62,233 nt of DNA from Chitinophaga pinensis (GTDB taxonomy: Bacteria; Bacteroidota; Bacteroidia; 2-12-FULL-35-15). Of this stretch, positions 36,620 through 46,152 are shown piece by piece (position 1 is the first letter of the stretch; each line of letters begins with the position of its first letter). Location of the stretch: assembly GCA_945885475.1 (NCBI GenBank), contig CAMCYR010000013.1:1-62233 (forward strand), in the 5' to 3' direction. The position numbers were made by a program, and so were the translations under genes. The notes beneath the pieces are model-generated. The model saw only the letters and a program-made list of their open reading frames with translations. It was not told the origin of the DNA and did not search any database.

Positions 36620-38188
36620 TTATTGCTTCCGCTTATACAATTCCATTTTTTTATTTTCTGAAAGATAGATCAATTCGAATCGTTTTTTTAACTCTAGTTC
36701 TATCAATGCTGTGCACGAGTCTTTGCTGTCTCCATTAAAACAAAAGCGACTCAAATAATCTATTTTGTGATGAGTCGACTGTTCATAATTATCGATGTCG
36801 ATACATGGTGGGTTTCGGTTTCCGTATTTCGGCATCAGATCATATACCTGTTCGCCCTGTTTCCAGATCAGCGGAAAATGTGGTTTTGTGGGTTCATAAT
36901 TATCCAAACTAACAATGTTTTTTTGTGTGGCCATATAACAGGCGTGGTTGATCTGTATCCAATTATTAGAATAATTTAGCGGCAGCAAAACCGTATTGTC
37001 TTCCATAAACTCTTCTGCCCTGACAAGCGTGGCTGCATCATCACTTAAAATCTTCGTCTGCTCATTATGATACGAAACAAAAAACACGTGTGTCGTCAGG
37101 AGCACCGCAACAGGAAGAAACAATTGATTCGGAGGAAGACCTTTTGCCGCGATCAAAACAATGAGCATCAAAAAAAAGAATAAGGCCCAACGGATAGAGA
37201 TAAAGCCTCCTGAGGCAATCCAATCGGGGAATACAAAAAACAATAACAAAACGATCAACGAAGATACCAGCCAATAGGGGCGGAAGTGCAAAGCCTGTTT
37301 TCTTTTTCTGAAAAAATCAATGATAACCATTAAAAGCAAAACACATAGCGCATATAAAATAATATGCGCAAAGCCGACTTCGCTATCATAATTGAGTGTA
37401 ATAACCGGACTCAAATCAATGATTGTTTGAAGCAGCCTATCGCTGCTTAAATATGTAGGAGGAGAATGCTTAAAGGTGCTGTTAGAAACAACAAACAACA
37501 CCGACAGAATAACACCAGGCAGCACGATCAATGTTGGAAAAAGAAACTGCTTAAACGCTTGTCTGATCTTTCGGAAATAAAGAGCATATTGTATTTCGTT
37601 CACGAAAATAATTATCCCCAATAACATAAAATTAAAAATATGCGATAAGTAAACGATCGTTGAAAGGCTGGCCAACAAAAAGATTTTTCCGGTACTTAAT
37701 TGATCTCTGTTTTTGATCCACAAGCCCAAGGTCCAAAACAGAACAGGTATTCCTACACAAAAATTAAAAAAACCGATGCGGAAAGTAAAGGAATAAACAA
37801 ACGAAAAAATAAGATAAGACGAGAGCCTTGCTGACCTTTCGTCTGCCACAAGTCGCTTCACTAAAAAACGAAAAGAGAAAGGAAGCGACAGCACATAAAA
37901 AAGAAGGATGCTTTTTTCAACCAGACTTACAGGAAGAAACAAGCCAAACAGAGCGAACCAAAGGTGGTCAAGAAAATTTGAATTGAGGTGTTTGTTAAAA
38001 TCAAAAAAGTCGCGAGGAAAATCGTTATTTAAAAACCATAAATGTTTTAAAAGATTCGCATTGTGAAGGTGTGCAGGACCATCTACGGTTGGGAAATACG
38101 TATTAAAAAGAACAGGAACGGCTGTAAAAAAAACAAAAAGTGCGAAGAAATAACGTTCGTACTTCCACAAAAATTCAATCCTTTTCAT
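36620..38188 (-). CDS. Polytopic membrane protein, GT-C-like
   Basis: 522 residues with about ten membrane helices. The first periplasmic loop has YFPTVDGPAHLHNANLLKHL, where the Asp of DGPAHLHN could serve as the GT-C catalytic acid; this loop is seen in uncharacterised Bacteroidota membrane proteins. The C-terminal part (about 385-522) is soluble. It is the first gene of a four-gene minus-strand operon reading into two further GT-C proteins and a GT2 enzyme. Glycosyltransferase activity is inferred from fold and context only. Confidence 0.7.
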   Translation of the reverse strand: MKRIEFLWKYERYFFALFVFFTAVPVLFNTYFPTVDGPAHLHNANLLKHLWFLNNDFPRDFFDFNKHLNSNFLDHLWFALFGLFLPVSLVEKSILLFYVLSLPFSFRFLVKRLVADERSARLSSYLIFSFVYSFTFRIGFFNFCVGIPVLFWTLGLWIKNRDQLSTGKIFLLASLSTIVYLSHIFNFMLLGIIIFVNEIQYALYFRKIRQAFKQFLFPTLIVLPGVILSVLFVVSNSTFKHSPPTYLSSDRLLQTIIDLSPVITLNYDSEVGFAHIILYALCVLLLMVIIDFFRKRKQALHFRPYWLVSSLIVLLLFFVFPDWIASGGFISIRWALFFFLMLIVLIAAKGLPPNQLFLPVAVLLTTHVFFVSYHNEQTKILSDDAATLVRAEEFMEDNTVLLPLNYSNNWIQINHACYMATQKNIVSLDNYEPTKPHFPLIWKQGEQVYDLMPKYGNRNPPCIDIDNYEQSTHHKIDYLSRFCFNGDSKDSCTALIELELKKRFELIYLSENKKMELYKRKQ

Positions 38189-38277
38189 TCTGCTTTTTTA
38201 TTGACCTGTTGAATGGGCTATTAAAATACAAACCATATGAATTTATAAAGAAGAAAACGGTTTATTCCTGATTCAAT

Positions 38278-38934
38278 TTAATCAATGATCATTTCCGGGA
38301 TCTCACCTTCAACGATCAATCTTCCCTGTGTTGCTTTTTTAATTTCCTCAACGCTGACTCCCGGAGCGCGCTCCAGTAGTCTGAATCCCTGTGGAGTAAC
38401 GTCCAGAACAGCCAGCTCCGTAACAATCTTCTTAACGCAATTTACACCCGTTAATGGCAAGTCACATTTTGACAAAAGCTTGGATTCCCCGGATTTATTC
38501 ACATGCTGCATCGCAACAATAATGTTTTTTGCTGATGCAACAAGATCCATCGCTCCGCCCATTCCTTTTACCATTTTTCCGGGGATTTTCCAGTTTGCTA
38601 TATCACCATTTTCCGACACCTCCATTGCTCCCAAAATAGTGAGATCTACTTTCCGAGAACGAATCATTCCAAAACTCATTGCCGAATCAAAAAAAGCGGA
38701 ACCCGGAACGGTAGTTATTGTTTGTTTTCCGGCATTGATCAGATCCGCATCTTCTGCTCCTTCAAATGGGAATGGACCCATACCTAAAAGGCCGTTTTCG
38801 GACTGCAGAACAACGTTCATTCCTTGTGGAATATAATTTGCCACCAAGGTCGGAATACCGATCCCTAAATTCACGTAATAGCCGTCTTTTATTTCTTTTG
38901 CGATACGTTTCGCGATTCCAGTTTTATCTAACAT
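38278..38934 (-). CDS. scoB: 3-oxoacid CoA-transferase subunit B
   Basis: 218 residues. It moves CoA between succinyl-CoA and acetoacetate (or similar acids) with subunit A. The catalytic Glu is in [10 protein letters not shown] (about 43-52). Further family text is [20 protein letters not shown] and [14 protein letters not shown]. Normally scoA and scoB are adjacent; here 606 bases with another gene stand between them. Confidence 0.95.
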   Translation of the reverse strand: MLDKTGIAKRIAKEIKDGYYVNLGIGIPTLVANYIPQGMNVVLQSENGLLGMGPFPFEGAEDADLINAGKQTITTVPGSAFFDSAMSFGMIRSRKVDLTILGAMEVSENGDIANWKIPGKMVKGMGGAMDLVASAKNIIVAMQHVNKSGESKLLSKCDLPLTGVNCVKKIVTELAVLDVTPQGFRLLERAPGVSVEEIKKATQGRLIVEGEIPEMIID

Positions 38935-38955
38935 ATTAATTTGAATATTTTTAAG

Positions 38956-39516
38956 TGTGTTAATTTGAAAAATCTCCTCGCTTTAACACGTTGTTTGTTC
39001 TTGTTCGATGTTGTATTCTTCTTGTTAATTTACTTTTACTTTAATTGGATGACCTCTTCAACTTTTCAAATTCATTCATTATCAAATTTAATTTTTGATC
39101 GTACTGATTCTATTTGTTTTAGAAGATGCAATGATCTTCGACACTATTTTTACAATCTCCTTAACCTCTTTCTGAAGCGCTTCGCAATCAGGATAGTTTT
39201 CTGATTTTTGACACAACAACAACCAATACTCTGTTTCATCCGCTTCTTTCGCTGCAATTTTCATCTTGTGAATGAAATCGGCTTTGCTTTCAGCATTTTG
39301 TACCTCTCTAACATTTGCTCCAACGGATGTTCCCGACTTCAAAAGTTGATTGGCAATTACATATTTTCTATTATTCTCCAGCTTTTCTGCTAATTCAACA
39401 ATCATTAAAGCGAACTCGAAAGTCTTGTCAACAATAACATTCGGCTTCTCCTGCATATATTTTTAATTATTTTAATTATTTTGTTTCAATTGTCTCTTCA
39501 TTTTCAAATTGACACA
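38956..39516. mobile_element. Segment bounded by 16-bp inverted repeats inside the sco operon
   Basis: TGTGTTAATTTGAAAA at 38956-38971 and TTTTCAAATTGACACA at 39501-39516 are reverse complements with one mismatch. They enclose the four-helix-bundle gene. More short copies (CAAATTGACAAATTTCCAAA) follow the right end up to 39542. The arrangement is that of an inserted cassette, but no transposase is present. Mobility is inferred. Confidence 0.5.
39088..39456 (-). CDS. Four-helix-bundle protein (S23/23S rRNA intervening-sequence family)
   Basis: 122 residues. The text IANQLLKSGTSVGANVREVQ followed by NAESKADFIHKMKIAAKEADETEYWL is the hallmark of the four-helix-bundle family first seen in intervening sequences of 23S rRNA genes and now known as scattered orphans. 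The role is unknown; the fold binds as a homopentamer in a known structure. It separates scoA and scoB on the same strand and lies between imperfect inverted repeats. Confidence 0.93.
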   Translation of the reverse strand: MQEKPNVIVDKTFEFALMIVELAEKLENNRKYVIANQLLKSGTSVGANVREVQNAESKADFIHKMKIAAKEADETEYWLLLCQKSENYPDCEALQKEVKEIVKIVSKIIASSKTNRISTIKN

Positions 39517-39540
39517 TTTCCAAATTGACAAATTTCCAAA

Positions 39541-40248
39541 TTATTTTTTTCGCACTGTTCTCTGTTCAATTCTCTTTTCATAATTTGTTCCCTGGAAAAT
39601 TCGGTGAACATAAATTCCCGGCGTGTGAATTTGATCCGGATCCAATGTTCCTGCCGGAACCAACTCTTCCACCTCAGCAATGGTAACTCTTCCGGCCATC
39701 GCCATCATCGGGTTAAAATTTCTTGCTGTTTCGCGGAATATTAAATTACCATGCGGATCTCCTTTCCATGCTTTTACAAGCGCAAAATCTGCATCAAAAG
39801 CCATCTCCATCAAAAACTCTTTTTCTTGTCCGTCCACCATAAACATACGCGACTCTTTGCCAATAGCCACTTCTGTTCCTACTCCGGCGGGAGTGAAGAT
39901 CGCAGGCATTCCATAGCCCGCAGCTAAACAACGGGTTGCCAATGTTCCTTGTGGAATTAATTCTACTTCTAATTCACCGCTCAATAATTGTCGCTCAAAC
40001 TCCGCATTTTCACCCACATACGATGAGATCATTTTTTTTACCTGACGCGTTTGCAACATCAAACCAATTCCAAAATCATCTACTCCGGCATTGTTGGAGA
40101 TACAAGTCAAACCCTTTACTCCTTTTTTAACAAGCGCTGTGATGCAATTTTCGGGAATGCCACACAAACCAAAACCACCAAGCATTATGGTTGCGTTGTC
40201 CTGAATGTCTTTTATCGCCTCTTCGGCATTTTTTACTGTTTTGTTCAT
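39541..40248 (-). CDS. scoA: 3-oxoacid CoA-transferase subunit A
   Basis: 235 residues, the usual length. The glycine-rich start [16 protein letters not shown] (about 19-34), the loop [16 protein letters not shown] and the PTFxPAGVGT-like stretch ([13 protein letters not shown]) identify the alpha subunit of succinyl-CoA:3-oxoacid CoA-transferase. It acts with scoB, found 606 bases downstream past an inserted gene. Expression of scoB then depends on read-through of the insert. Confidence 0.95.
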   Translation of the reverse strand: MNKTVKNAEEAIKDIQDNATIMLGGFGLCGIPENCITALVKKGVKGLTCISNNAGVDDFGIGLMLQTRQVKKMISSYVGENAEFERQLLSGELEVELIPQGTLATRCLAAGYGMPAIFTPAGVGTEVAIGKESRMFMVDGQEKEFLMEMAFDADFALVKAWKGDPHGNLIFRETARNFNPMMAMAGRVTIAEVEELVPAGTLDPDQIHTPGIYVHRIFQGTNYEKRIEQRTVRKK

Positions 40249-40336
40249 GGTACAAATAACTGATCTTTATAATTTATTAATCTGCTCTGTCTTTCGATTT
40301 TGTCCGGTTTGCGATTTGATCCGAACCGGTTTCCGT

Positions 40337-42589
40337 TTACTCTCCTTCTTCCGTGTTAAATTGATCCTCTTCTGCTTCCAGTTCTTTATTATACTTGCTG
40401 CAATCCATTTCGATCTCGATCTTTTTTGACGGTTTTTCGAAATCACTTTGAGTTAGTTTTATCGACTTGTCGGCATATACTTTTTGCATGTATTTCGCCC
40501 AGATAGGAAGCGCCATCTCTGCTCCTTGTCCGTAAAGTGTATTATCAAAATGTACCGCACGATCCTCTGCACCTGTCCAACAGCCCGAAACCAGGTCCGG
40601 TGTTATTCCCATAAACCATCCATCTGAATTGTTTTGGGTCGTTCCCGTCTTACCGGCTATCGGCATATTCAACTTGAAGCGATAACGCAGACGTGAACCT
40701 GTTCCGATCTGAACAACACCTTTCATTAGCTGCAGCATCACATATGCTTTTTCTTCGTTCATTACCTCTTCTGTTCGGGGGGCGAAGTCTGCTAGTACTT
40801 TTCCGTTTTTATCTTCGATACGTGTAACAAATGTCGGCTCTACCCATGTTCCTTTGTTTGCAAATGTTGCGTTGGCGCCCACCATTTCAAACACGGAAAT
40901 TTCTGGGGTTCCCAGGCAGATTGCCGGCACAGGATCTATTGGAGCGACAACACCCATTCTTCTGCAAAGATCAACTGTTGCCTGCGGACCGAATTGTTTC
41001 ATCAGATAAGCGGTAATGTAGTTTACCGAATTCGCTAACGCCTGCTGCAGCGTCATCATGCGCCCGTTCTTTTTATTATCCGAGTTTTTGGGTGTCCACT
41101 CTTTCCCATCATATACAATTGTTGTAGGAACGTTTGGTATGCGGTAACAAGGAGAATAACCTTCTTGTATCGCCAAGGCGTATATAAAGGGTTTGAACGT
41201 TGATCCTACTTGTCGCGCATGACCGATCTGAACGTGATCGTATTGAAAAAACTTGTGATTAATTCCGCCTACCCATGCCTTTACATAGCCCGTTTGTGGC
41301 TCCATCGACATAAAGCCGCTTTGTAAAAACCCTTTGTAATAACGGATCGAATCTTTTGGTGACATCAGCGTATCTTTTTGACCTTTCCAAGTAAAAATGG
41401 TCATGTCGATCTTCTTCTCAAAATTTTCCGCTATTTCCGGCTCCGTCATTCCCGCTTTTTTCAAAACACGGTAACGCTCCGAACGCTTCATTCCTTGTCG
41501 CAGAATGCTTGCAATCTCTTCTTTGTTTACGTTCCACGCGAATGGTGCGTTTCTTTTTTTCTTCAACTCCTTTTCAAATTGTGCCTGCAATACAGGGAGG
41601 TGCTCGCTAACGGCCTCTTCCGCATAACGCTGCATCCGAGAATCGATGGTTGTATAAATTTTTAATCCGTCACGATACACATCGTATTTTCTTCCATCCG
41701 GCTTTCGGTTTTCTGCACACCACTTTTTCAAAAACACATCCCTTAAATATTCACGGAAGTAGGGCGCTAATCCTTCGTTGTGATCCTCGGGATGAAAACT
41801 TAATTTCAGAGGAATCTGTTGCAGCGAGTCCGATTGAACTTTATTCAGGTAGCCGTATTTCTCCATTTGCTGGAGAACCGTATTTCTTCGTCCTTCTGCT
41901 CTTTCACGAAAACGATTGGGATTAAAATATGCTGGATTTTTGGCCATTCCAACAAGTGTTGCCGCCTCCTCAATACGAAGTGAATCTGGTGTGGTAGCAA
42001 AGTAAATTTGTGCTGCGGATTTTATTCCCACTGCATTGTTCACATAATCAAACTTATTCAAATACATGGCAAGAATCTCCTGCTTTGTATACTCGCGTTC
42101 CAGCTTAACAGCAATGATCCACTCTTTGAATTTCCGAAGCACCAATTGAACCTTACTCAGATCTTCTCGGGGGAAAAGCATTTTTGCTAACTGCTGTGTA
42201 ATCGTGCTTCCACCTCCACTGGATGAACTTCCTGTTGCTGCACCCAAAATAGCTCTTCCAAGCGCACGAAGATCGATACCTGAATGATCATAAAAACGCA
42301 CATCCTCTGTTGCCACAAGGGCGTTGATAATGTTTGGCGAAATGTCTTTGAATTTTACATTCGTCCTGTTTTCAGCATAAAATTTTCCAAGCACCTTCAT
42401 ATCGCTTGAGTAAATTTCGGTCGCTAAAAATGTTTTCGGGTTTTGCAGTTCTTCGGTATCCGGGAGATCGCTGAACAATCGTATAAACAAAACAAAAAGC
42501 AGCAAACCCGCTACCGGACCTCCAAATAGGAGCCAAAACCAAATAATGTATTTTCTGTTATTGTTTTGTTTTCCTTTTCCTGCACTCAT
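40337..42589 (-). CDS. Penicillin-binding protein 1A-type bifunctional peptidoglycan synthase
   Basis: 750 residues. One N-terminal membrane helix (about 14-38). The GT51 glycosyltransferase domain has the catalytic Glu95 in ATEDVRFYDHSG and then GGSTITQQLAKMLF. The transpeptidase domain has S463-TFK (motif SxxK), SVN in LANSVNYITAYL, and K647-TGT. All active-site residues are present, so it should both polymerise and cross-link peptidoglycan. The acidic tail (about 727-750) is rich in Glu. Downstream of gldH on the same strand. Confidence 0.95.
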   Translation of the reverse strand: MSAGKGKQNNNRKYIIWFWLLFGGPVAGLLLFVLFIRLFSDLPDTEELQNPKTFLATEIYSSDMKVLGKFYAENRTNVKFKDISPNIINALVATEDVRFYDHSGIDLRALGRAILGAATGSSSSGGGSTITQQLAKMLFPREDLSKVQLVLRKFKEWIIAVKLEREYTKQEILAMYLNKFDYVNNAVGIKSAAQIYFATTPDSLRIEEAATLVGMAKNPAYFNPNRFRERAEGRRNTVLQQMEKYGYLNKVQSDSLQQIPLKLSFHPEDHNEGLAPYFREYLRDVFLKKWCAENRKPDGRKYDVYRDGLKIYTTIDSRMQRYAEEAVSEHLPVLQAQFEKELKKKRNAPFAWNVNKEEIASILRQGMKRSERYRVLKKAGMTEPEIAENFEKKIDMTIFTWKGQKDTLMSPKDSIRYYKGFLQSGFMSMEPQTGYVKAWVGGINHKFFQYDHVQIGHARQVGSTFKPFIYALAIQEGYSPCYRIPNVPTTIVYDGKEWTPKNSDNKKNGRMMTLQQALANSVNYITAYLMKQFGPQATVDLCRRMGVVAPIDPVPAICLGTPEISVFEMVGANATFANKGTWVEPTFVTRIEDKNGKVLADFAPRTEEVMNEEKAYVMLQLMKGVVQIGTGSRLRYRFKLNMPIAGKTGTTQNNSDGWFMGITPDLVSGCWTGAEDRAVHFDNTLYGQGAEMALPIWAKYMQKVYADKSIKLTQSDFEKPSKKIEIEMDCSKYNKELEAEEDQFNTEEGE

Positions 42590-42681
42590 TTTTTTTCTCT
42601 GGTTTCTTCAAAATAAACCGGCTCCGTTATTTTATTTCTTGTTTATAATTTACTGACCTCGGTTTATAATTTCTTTTTTTC

Positions 42682-43164
42682 TTATTCTGATTTTTCAATT
42701 CGTAAACCAATGTCCAAAATCAATGGAACGGTTTCTAGCCTCATGCCTTGTTCTATTTCAAACCGATAGGTACCTGCCATCGGAAAGCGCACATTGCGTT
42801 TAAAGGGTATTTGATTGTCGTAAATATCACCCAGTCCCGTTCCGAGCCACTTTCCCTTTTCGTCTGCTAATATGCACTCCAGCGTATCCGTAGCGTGTTT
42901 ACCGTTTGGGAAAACAGTTTTGATGAACAAAAAAAGATTTGCATATGGATAGCCATCTGCATTGCGGACGTTGATATAAAAGTTTGCGGGTGTTGCGGGA
43001 TCTTTGATCTCAACATCAAACTTTACTGTATTTGTTTGCGCCCATCCACTTACGGGCATTTCCTGGTTTTTTTCAAAAATCCGCCTGCTGTCACAGGATG
43101 TAAGGAACAGCAAGAGAACCGCTGCAGCAACACAAGTGATTGAATTCAGGTTTTTTCGATTCAT
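42682..43164 (-). CDS. gldH: Gliding motility lipoprotein GldH
   Basis: 160 residues. A lipoprotein signal ends at Cys24 (LLLFLTSC). The family core FYINVRNADGYPYANLFLFI (about 62-81), then TLECILADEKGKWLGTGLGD and the end RFPMAGTYRFEIEQGMR, identify GldH, needed for gliding and T9SS function in Flavobacterium. Many non-gliding Bacteroidota keep it. It is followed by the PBP1A-like gene and preceded by ricT (18 bases), a common order in the phylum. Confidence 0.93.
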   Translation of the reverse strand: MNRKNLNSITCVAAAVLLLFLTSCDSRRIFEKNQEMPVSGWAQTNTVKFDVEIKDPATPANFYINVRNADGYPYANLFLFIKTVFPNGKHATDTLECILADEKGKWLGTGLGDIYDNQIPFKRNVRFPMAGTYRFEIEQGMRLETVPLILDIGLRIEKSE

Positions 43165-43182
43165 AAAACGCTTCTTACTTTT

Positions 43183-44574
43183 CTATGGATTCTGTGGCGG
43201 GTTATTCGGGTTTGTTGTATTTGTCGGGTTGCTATTGTTTGGTCGCGGGCGATTGTTGTTTGGACGCGGACGGTTATTGTTCGGTCTGTTGGGGTTGTTT
43301 GGATTATTCGGCCTGTTCGGGGTGTTCGGGGCATTTGCCGGATTTGGTTTATTCGGATTTGGCCCACCAACATTTTTGTTTGCGTTTGGATTAGCTGCTC
43401 CTGCCGGTTTGTTCGGGTTAGGCGGACCGTTTCTTTTTTTGCTTTTGCTTTTCGGTTTTTTACTCTTATCGAATCGCGTTAAACTATCTTGTCCAACAAC
43501 ATTTTCATAATCCGGTTTCTTCTCAATCACCTTCGGAGTCATCTTAATTAAAAGATCATCCGGCTTCACACTGTTTTTGTTCATCTCCATAATTTCCTTC
43601 ACACGAGCGACAGGAAGCGGAATAAAATTATCGGGTTCATGTGTATAGGAAAAGAACATGGTGCGTCTGAAAATGTCTGTTTTTTGATGAAACGCTCTTC
43701 CTCTTTCCGTTTCTAATTTCACATTGTTTACTTCCGGAAAATCATGAAGCGCATCCATGTAACTGTCTAATTCAAAGTTTAAGCAACACTTCAACTTCCC
43801 ACATTGTCCGGCAAGTTTAAGCGGGTTCAACGATAGTTGCTGGTAGCGTGCTGCACTGGTAGAAACAGATCTAAAATCCGTTAACCACGTTGAACAGCAC
43901 AATTCGCGACCGCAAGAACCAATTGCACCCAATCGCCCCGCCTCTTGTCTTGCTCCGATTTGTCGCATTTCAATGCGCACCTTAAATTCGTCTGCAAGCA
44001 CTTTTATAAGTTCACGGAAATCAACACGGTCTTCTGCCGTATAATAAAATACAGCTTTTGTTCTGTCGCCCTGATATTCAACATCACTGATCTTCATTTG
44101 TAAGTTCAGTTTTACTGCACAGGTTCTTGCGCGATACATCGTTTCTTGTTCCAGCCCTTGGGCCTCTTGCCACTTTTCTATATCAACCTGTTTGGCTTTT
44201 CGGTAAACTTTTTTTATTTCTTCTGAATCCGATTTTACATTTCGTTTCTTCATCTGCAAACGAACAAGTTCACCGGAAATCGAAATCACCCCGATATCGT
44301 GTCCGCCCGTTGCCTCAACAGCAACAACATCTCCGACATTGAGCTGAAGTGCATTTACATTTCTGTAAAACCCTTTTCTGCTGTTCTTGAAACGAATTTC
44401 AACAATATCGCAAACAGCTTGTCCGCTCGGCAACTCCATGTTTGCCAACCAGTCGAAAACATTTAATTTATTACAACCTCCGGCACCACACGATCCGTTA
44501 TTTTTACAGCCACCCGGCAAACCATTGCTTGCTGTGCTGCATCCTCTGCCTGTTGAACATCCGCTACATCCCAT
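43183..44574 (-). CDS. ricT: PSP1-domain protein RicT (YaaT-like) with Asn/Pro-rich tail
   Basis: 463 residues. The N-terminus is Cys-rich (MGCSGCSTGRGCSTASNG, eight Cys within the first about 35), unlike Bacillus RicT. The PSP1 domain (about 50-280) holds AVKLNLQMKISDVEYQGDRT, GSCGRELCCSTWL and QCGKLKCCLNFE with the Fe-S-ligand cysteines. From about residue 375 the chain becomes basic and then repeats N, P, R and T (RPNNNRPRPNN). RicT partners in Bacillus act on RNase Y specificity; the role here is inferred. It lies between holB and gldH. Confidence 0.88.
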   Translation of the reverse strand: MGCSGCSTGRGCSTASNGLPGGCKNNGSCGAGGCNKLNVFDWLANMELPSGQAVCDIVEIRFKNSRKGFYRNVNALQLNVGDVVAVEATGGHDIGVISISGELVRLQMKKRNVKSDSEEIKKVYRKAKQVDIEKWQEAQGLEQETMYRARTCAVKLNLQMKISDVEYQGDRTKAVFYYTAEDRVDFRELIKVLADEFKVRIEMRQIGARQEAGRLGAIGSCGRELCCSTWLTDFRSVSTSAARYQQLSLNPLKLAGQCGKLKCCLNFELDSYMDALHDFPEVNNVKLETERGRAFHQKTDIFRRTMFFSYTHEPDNFIPLPVARVKEIMEMNKNSVKPDDLLIKMTPKVIEKKPDYENVVGQDSLTRFDKSKKPKSKSKKRNGPPNPNKPAGAANPNANKNVGGPNPNKPNPANAPNTPNRPNNPNNPNRPNNNRPRPNNNRPRPNNSNPTNTTNPNNPPQNP

Positions 44575-44726
44575 ATTTTAATATCTGAGTCGAATAAGCT
44601 AAATAAAGGCCGGGAATTGCCCGAACCAATCAACTAACTTAACCTTCTACTTTCTTTTTTGGTTTTGTAAATCGGTTTTGGGTGTTGTCTGAAATGAACC
44701 CAATCAACCGAATTACTTTTTAAAAT

Positions 44727-45866
44727 TTAATTAACTAAGTCCGGCTTCGGCACATTCAACAATTCGCTAAACTTACATGCCAGGTCCATAAATAATATTT
44801 TTGCATTTGCATTTCTCTCCATATGATAATGCGCTTTGTTCAATTCATCAATAAATCGTTCGATGTTTCTTCCATGAATGAATGGCGAGAATTTTTTTAC
44901 AAAATCCTGCTCATCGGCACCCAATTTTACTAAGATGGTATCGCCATAATTTACAATCATACTTTCGCGCATAATGTGCAAAGCATAATTCAAAAAATTC
45001 TTTTGTCGCTCTCTTCCCGCTACGCTGATATCATCGATCCATGCCATCACCGCTTTCGGATCAAACTTTAAACTGGCGCGCATTAGTTTCTGAAAACTTG
45101 CCAGATTTTGCCCTGCATTTTCATTTTCACTCAGCAACAATTGTGCTTCTGCATAACTTCCGTCCGCCAAATGTGCTACTTTTTCAGCAGCATCCGGTGT
45201 TTGGTTGTGGCGCGAAACAAGCGCGTCAATCAGATCGCGGTCACTGATTTTGTTGATCTTTATAAGCTGTGTTCTGGATACAATGGTTCTTAATAATTGA
45301 TCTTCATTTTCACAAACGAGCAAAAACAATGTTTTGTCAGGTGGCTCCTCTAATATTTTTAAAAGCTTATTTGCTGCAGCCGGATTCATTTTTTCGGCCT
45401 GCCAGATGATCATAATTTTGTATTCCGCTTCGTAGGTTGTAAGGCTCAGCTTTCTCAGGATCTCGCCACTTTCTTCGACACCGATTACAGCTTGTTTATT
45501 TTCCGCAGACAACTGTTCAAACCAATTAAACAGCGTGATGTATGGGTTGTCTAAAAACGCTTCCCTCCAGTTTGCAGCAACATCCGTACTTGTTTTTACA
45601 TCCTTAGAAAGTGCAACAGGATAAACAAAATGCAAATCCGGGTGAACCAACTTATTGTATTTCACGCAAGAGGAACATTGCCCACAAGAATCTTCATTTG
45701 TTTTATTTTTGCAGGAAATATACTGAGCATAAGCGAGTGCCATTGGCAAACTGCCGGAACCTTCGGGACCAAGAAACAATTGAGCATGACTTATTCGTCC
45801 TTCTTTGAAGGAGCGAACAAGCCTATCTTTTACTGCTTGCTGACCTATGATTTCTTTGAACAACAT
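44727..45866 (-). CDS. holB: DNA polymerase III delta' subunit (HolB)
   Basis: 379 residues from the Met at 45866 (MLFKEIIGQQAVKDRLVRSF), the usual family start; the frame is open 9 codons further. The P-loop is altered (GPEGSGSLPMALAYA), as in non-ATPase delta' proteins. Four cysteines (CKN...CGQCSSC) form the zinc module. The arginine-finger region reads VSRTQLIKI. It is part of the clamp loader at the replication fork. Upstream of ricT by 152 bases. Confidence 0.92.
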   Translation of the reverse strand: MLFKEIIGQQAVKDRLVRSFKEGRISHAQLFLGPEGSGSLPMALAYAQYISCKNKTNEDSCGQCSSCVKYNKLVHPDLHFVYPVALSKDVKTSTDVAANWREAFLDNPYITLFNWFEQLSAENKQAVIGVEESGEILRKLSLTTYEAEYKIMIIWQAEKMNPAAANKLLKILEEPPDKTLFLLVCENEDQLLRTIVSRTQLIKINKISDRDLIDALVSRHNQTPDAAEKVAHLADGSYAEAQLLLSENENAGQNLASFQKLMRASLKFDPKAVMAWIDDISVAGRERQKNFLNYALHIMRESMIVNYGDTILVKLGADEQDFVKKFSPFIHGRNIERFIDELNKAHYHMERNANAKILFMDLACKFSELLNVPKPDLVN

Positions 45867-46119
45867 TGTTTTTAACGCTTTCAAAGATAACAAATCATTT
45901 CACGCAAAAAACGGGTTTTCAAGAAATTTTGAACAGTAAATTGTGTCTAAGTTAGCGTCCCTTCTTTAAACTTAATTTTTTATAGACAAGGAAAGAATAA
46001 ACGAACGGGGCAATCGGAATCACTCTAATCCCTGAAGCGCTGGGACGCTCGCAATTGGGGATTGTGTTAACTTTTTTTCACTTCGCATCAAATTCATTTT
46101 TTCGTTTGAAGAGAAAAGT

Positions 46120-46127
46120 TATTTTTG
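46120..46127 (+). promoter_or_regulatory. -7 box of pgk
   Basis: TATTTTTG, an exact TAnnTTTG, 25 bases before the pgk ATG. A TTTG at 46105 is too close to serve as the -33 element. The 259-base gap between holB and pgk otherwise holds nothing I recognise. Confidence 0.5.
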
Positions 46128-46152
46128 CAGCACAGAATTAAATCTATATCTT

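Noticed and set aside
43183-43510. Plus-strand hydrophobic frame opposite the ricT tail
   Set aside because: It is the complement of the Asn/Pro-rich low-complexity tail and gives a Gly/Leu/Phe run without protein-like features.
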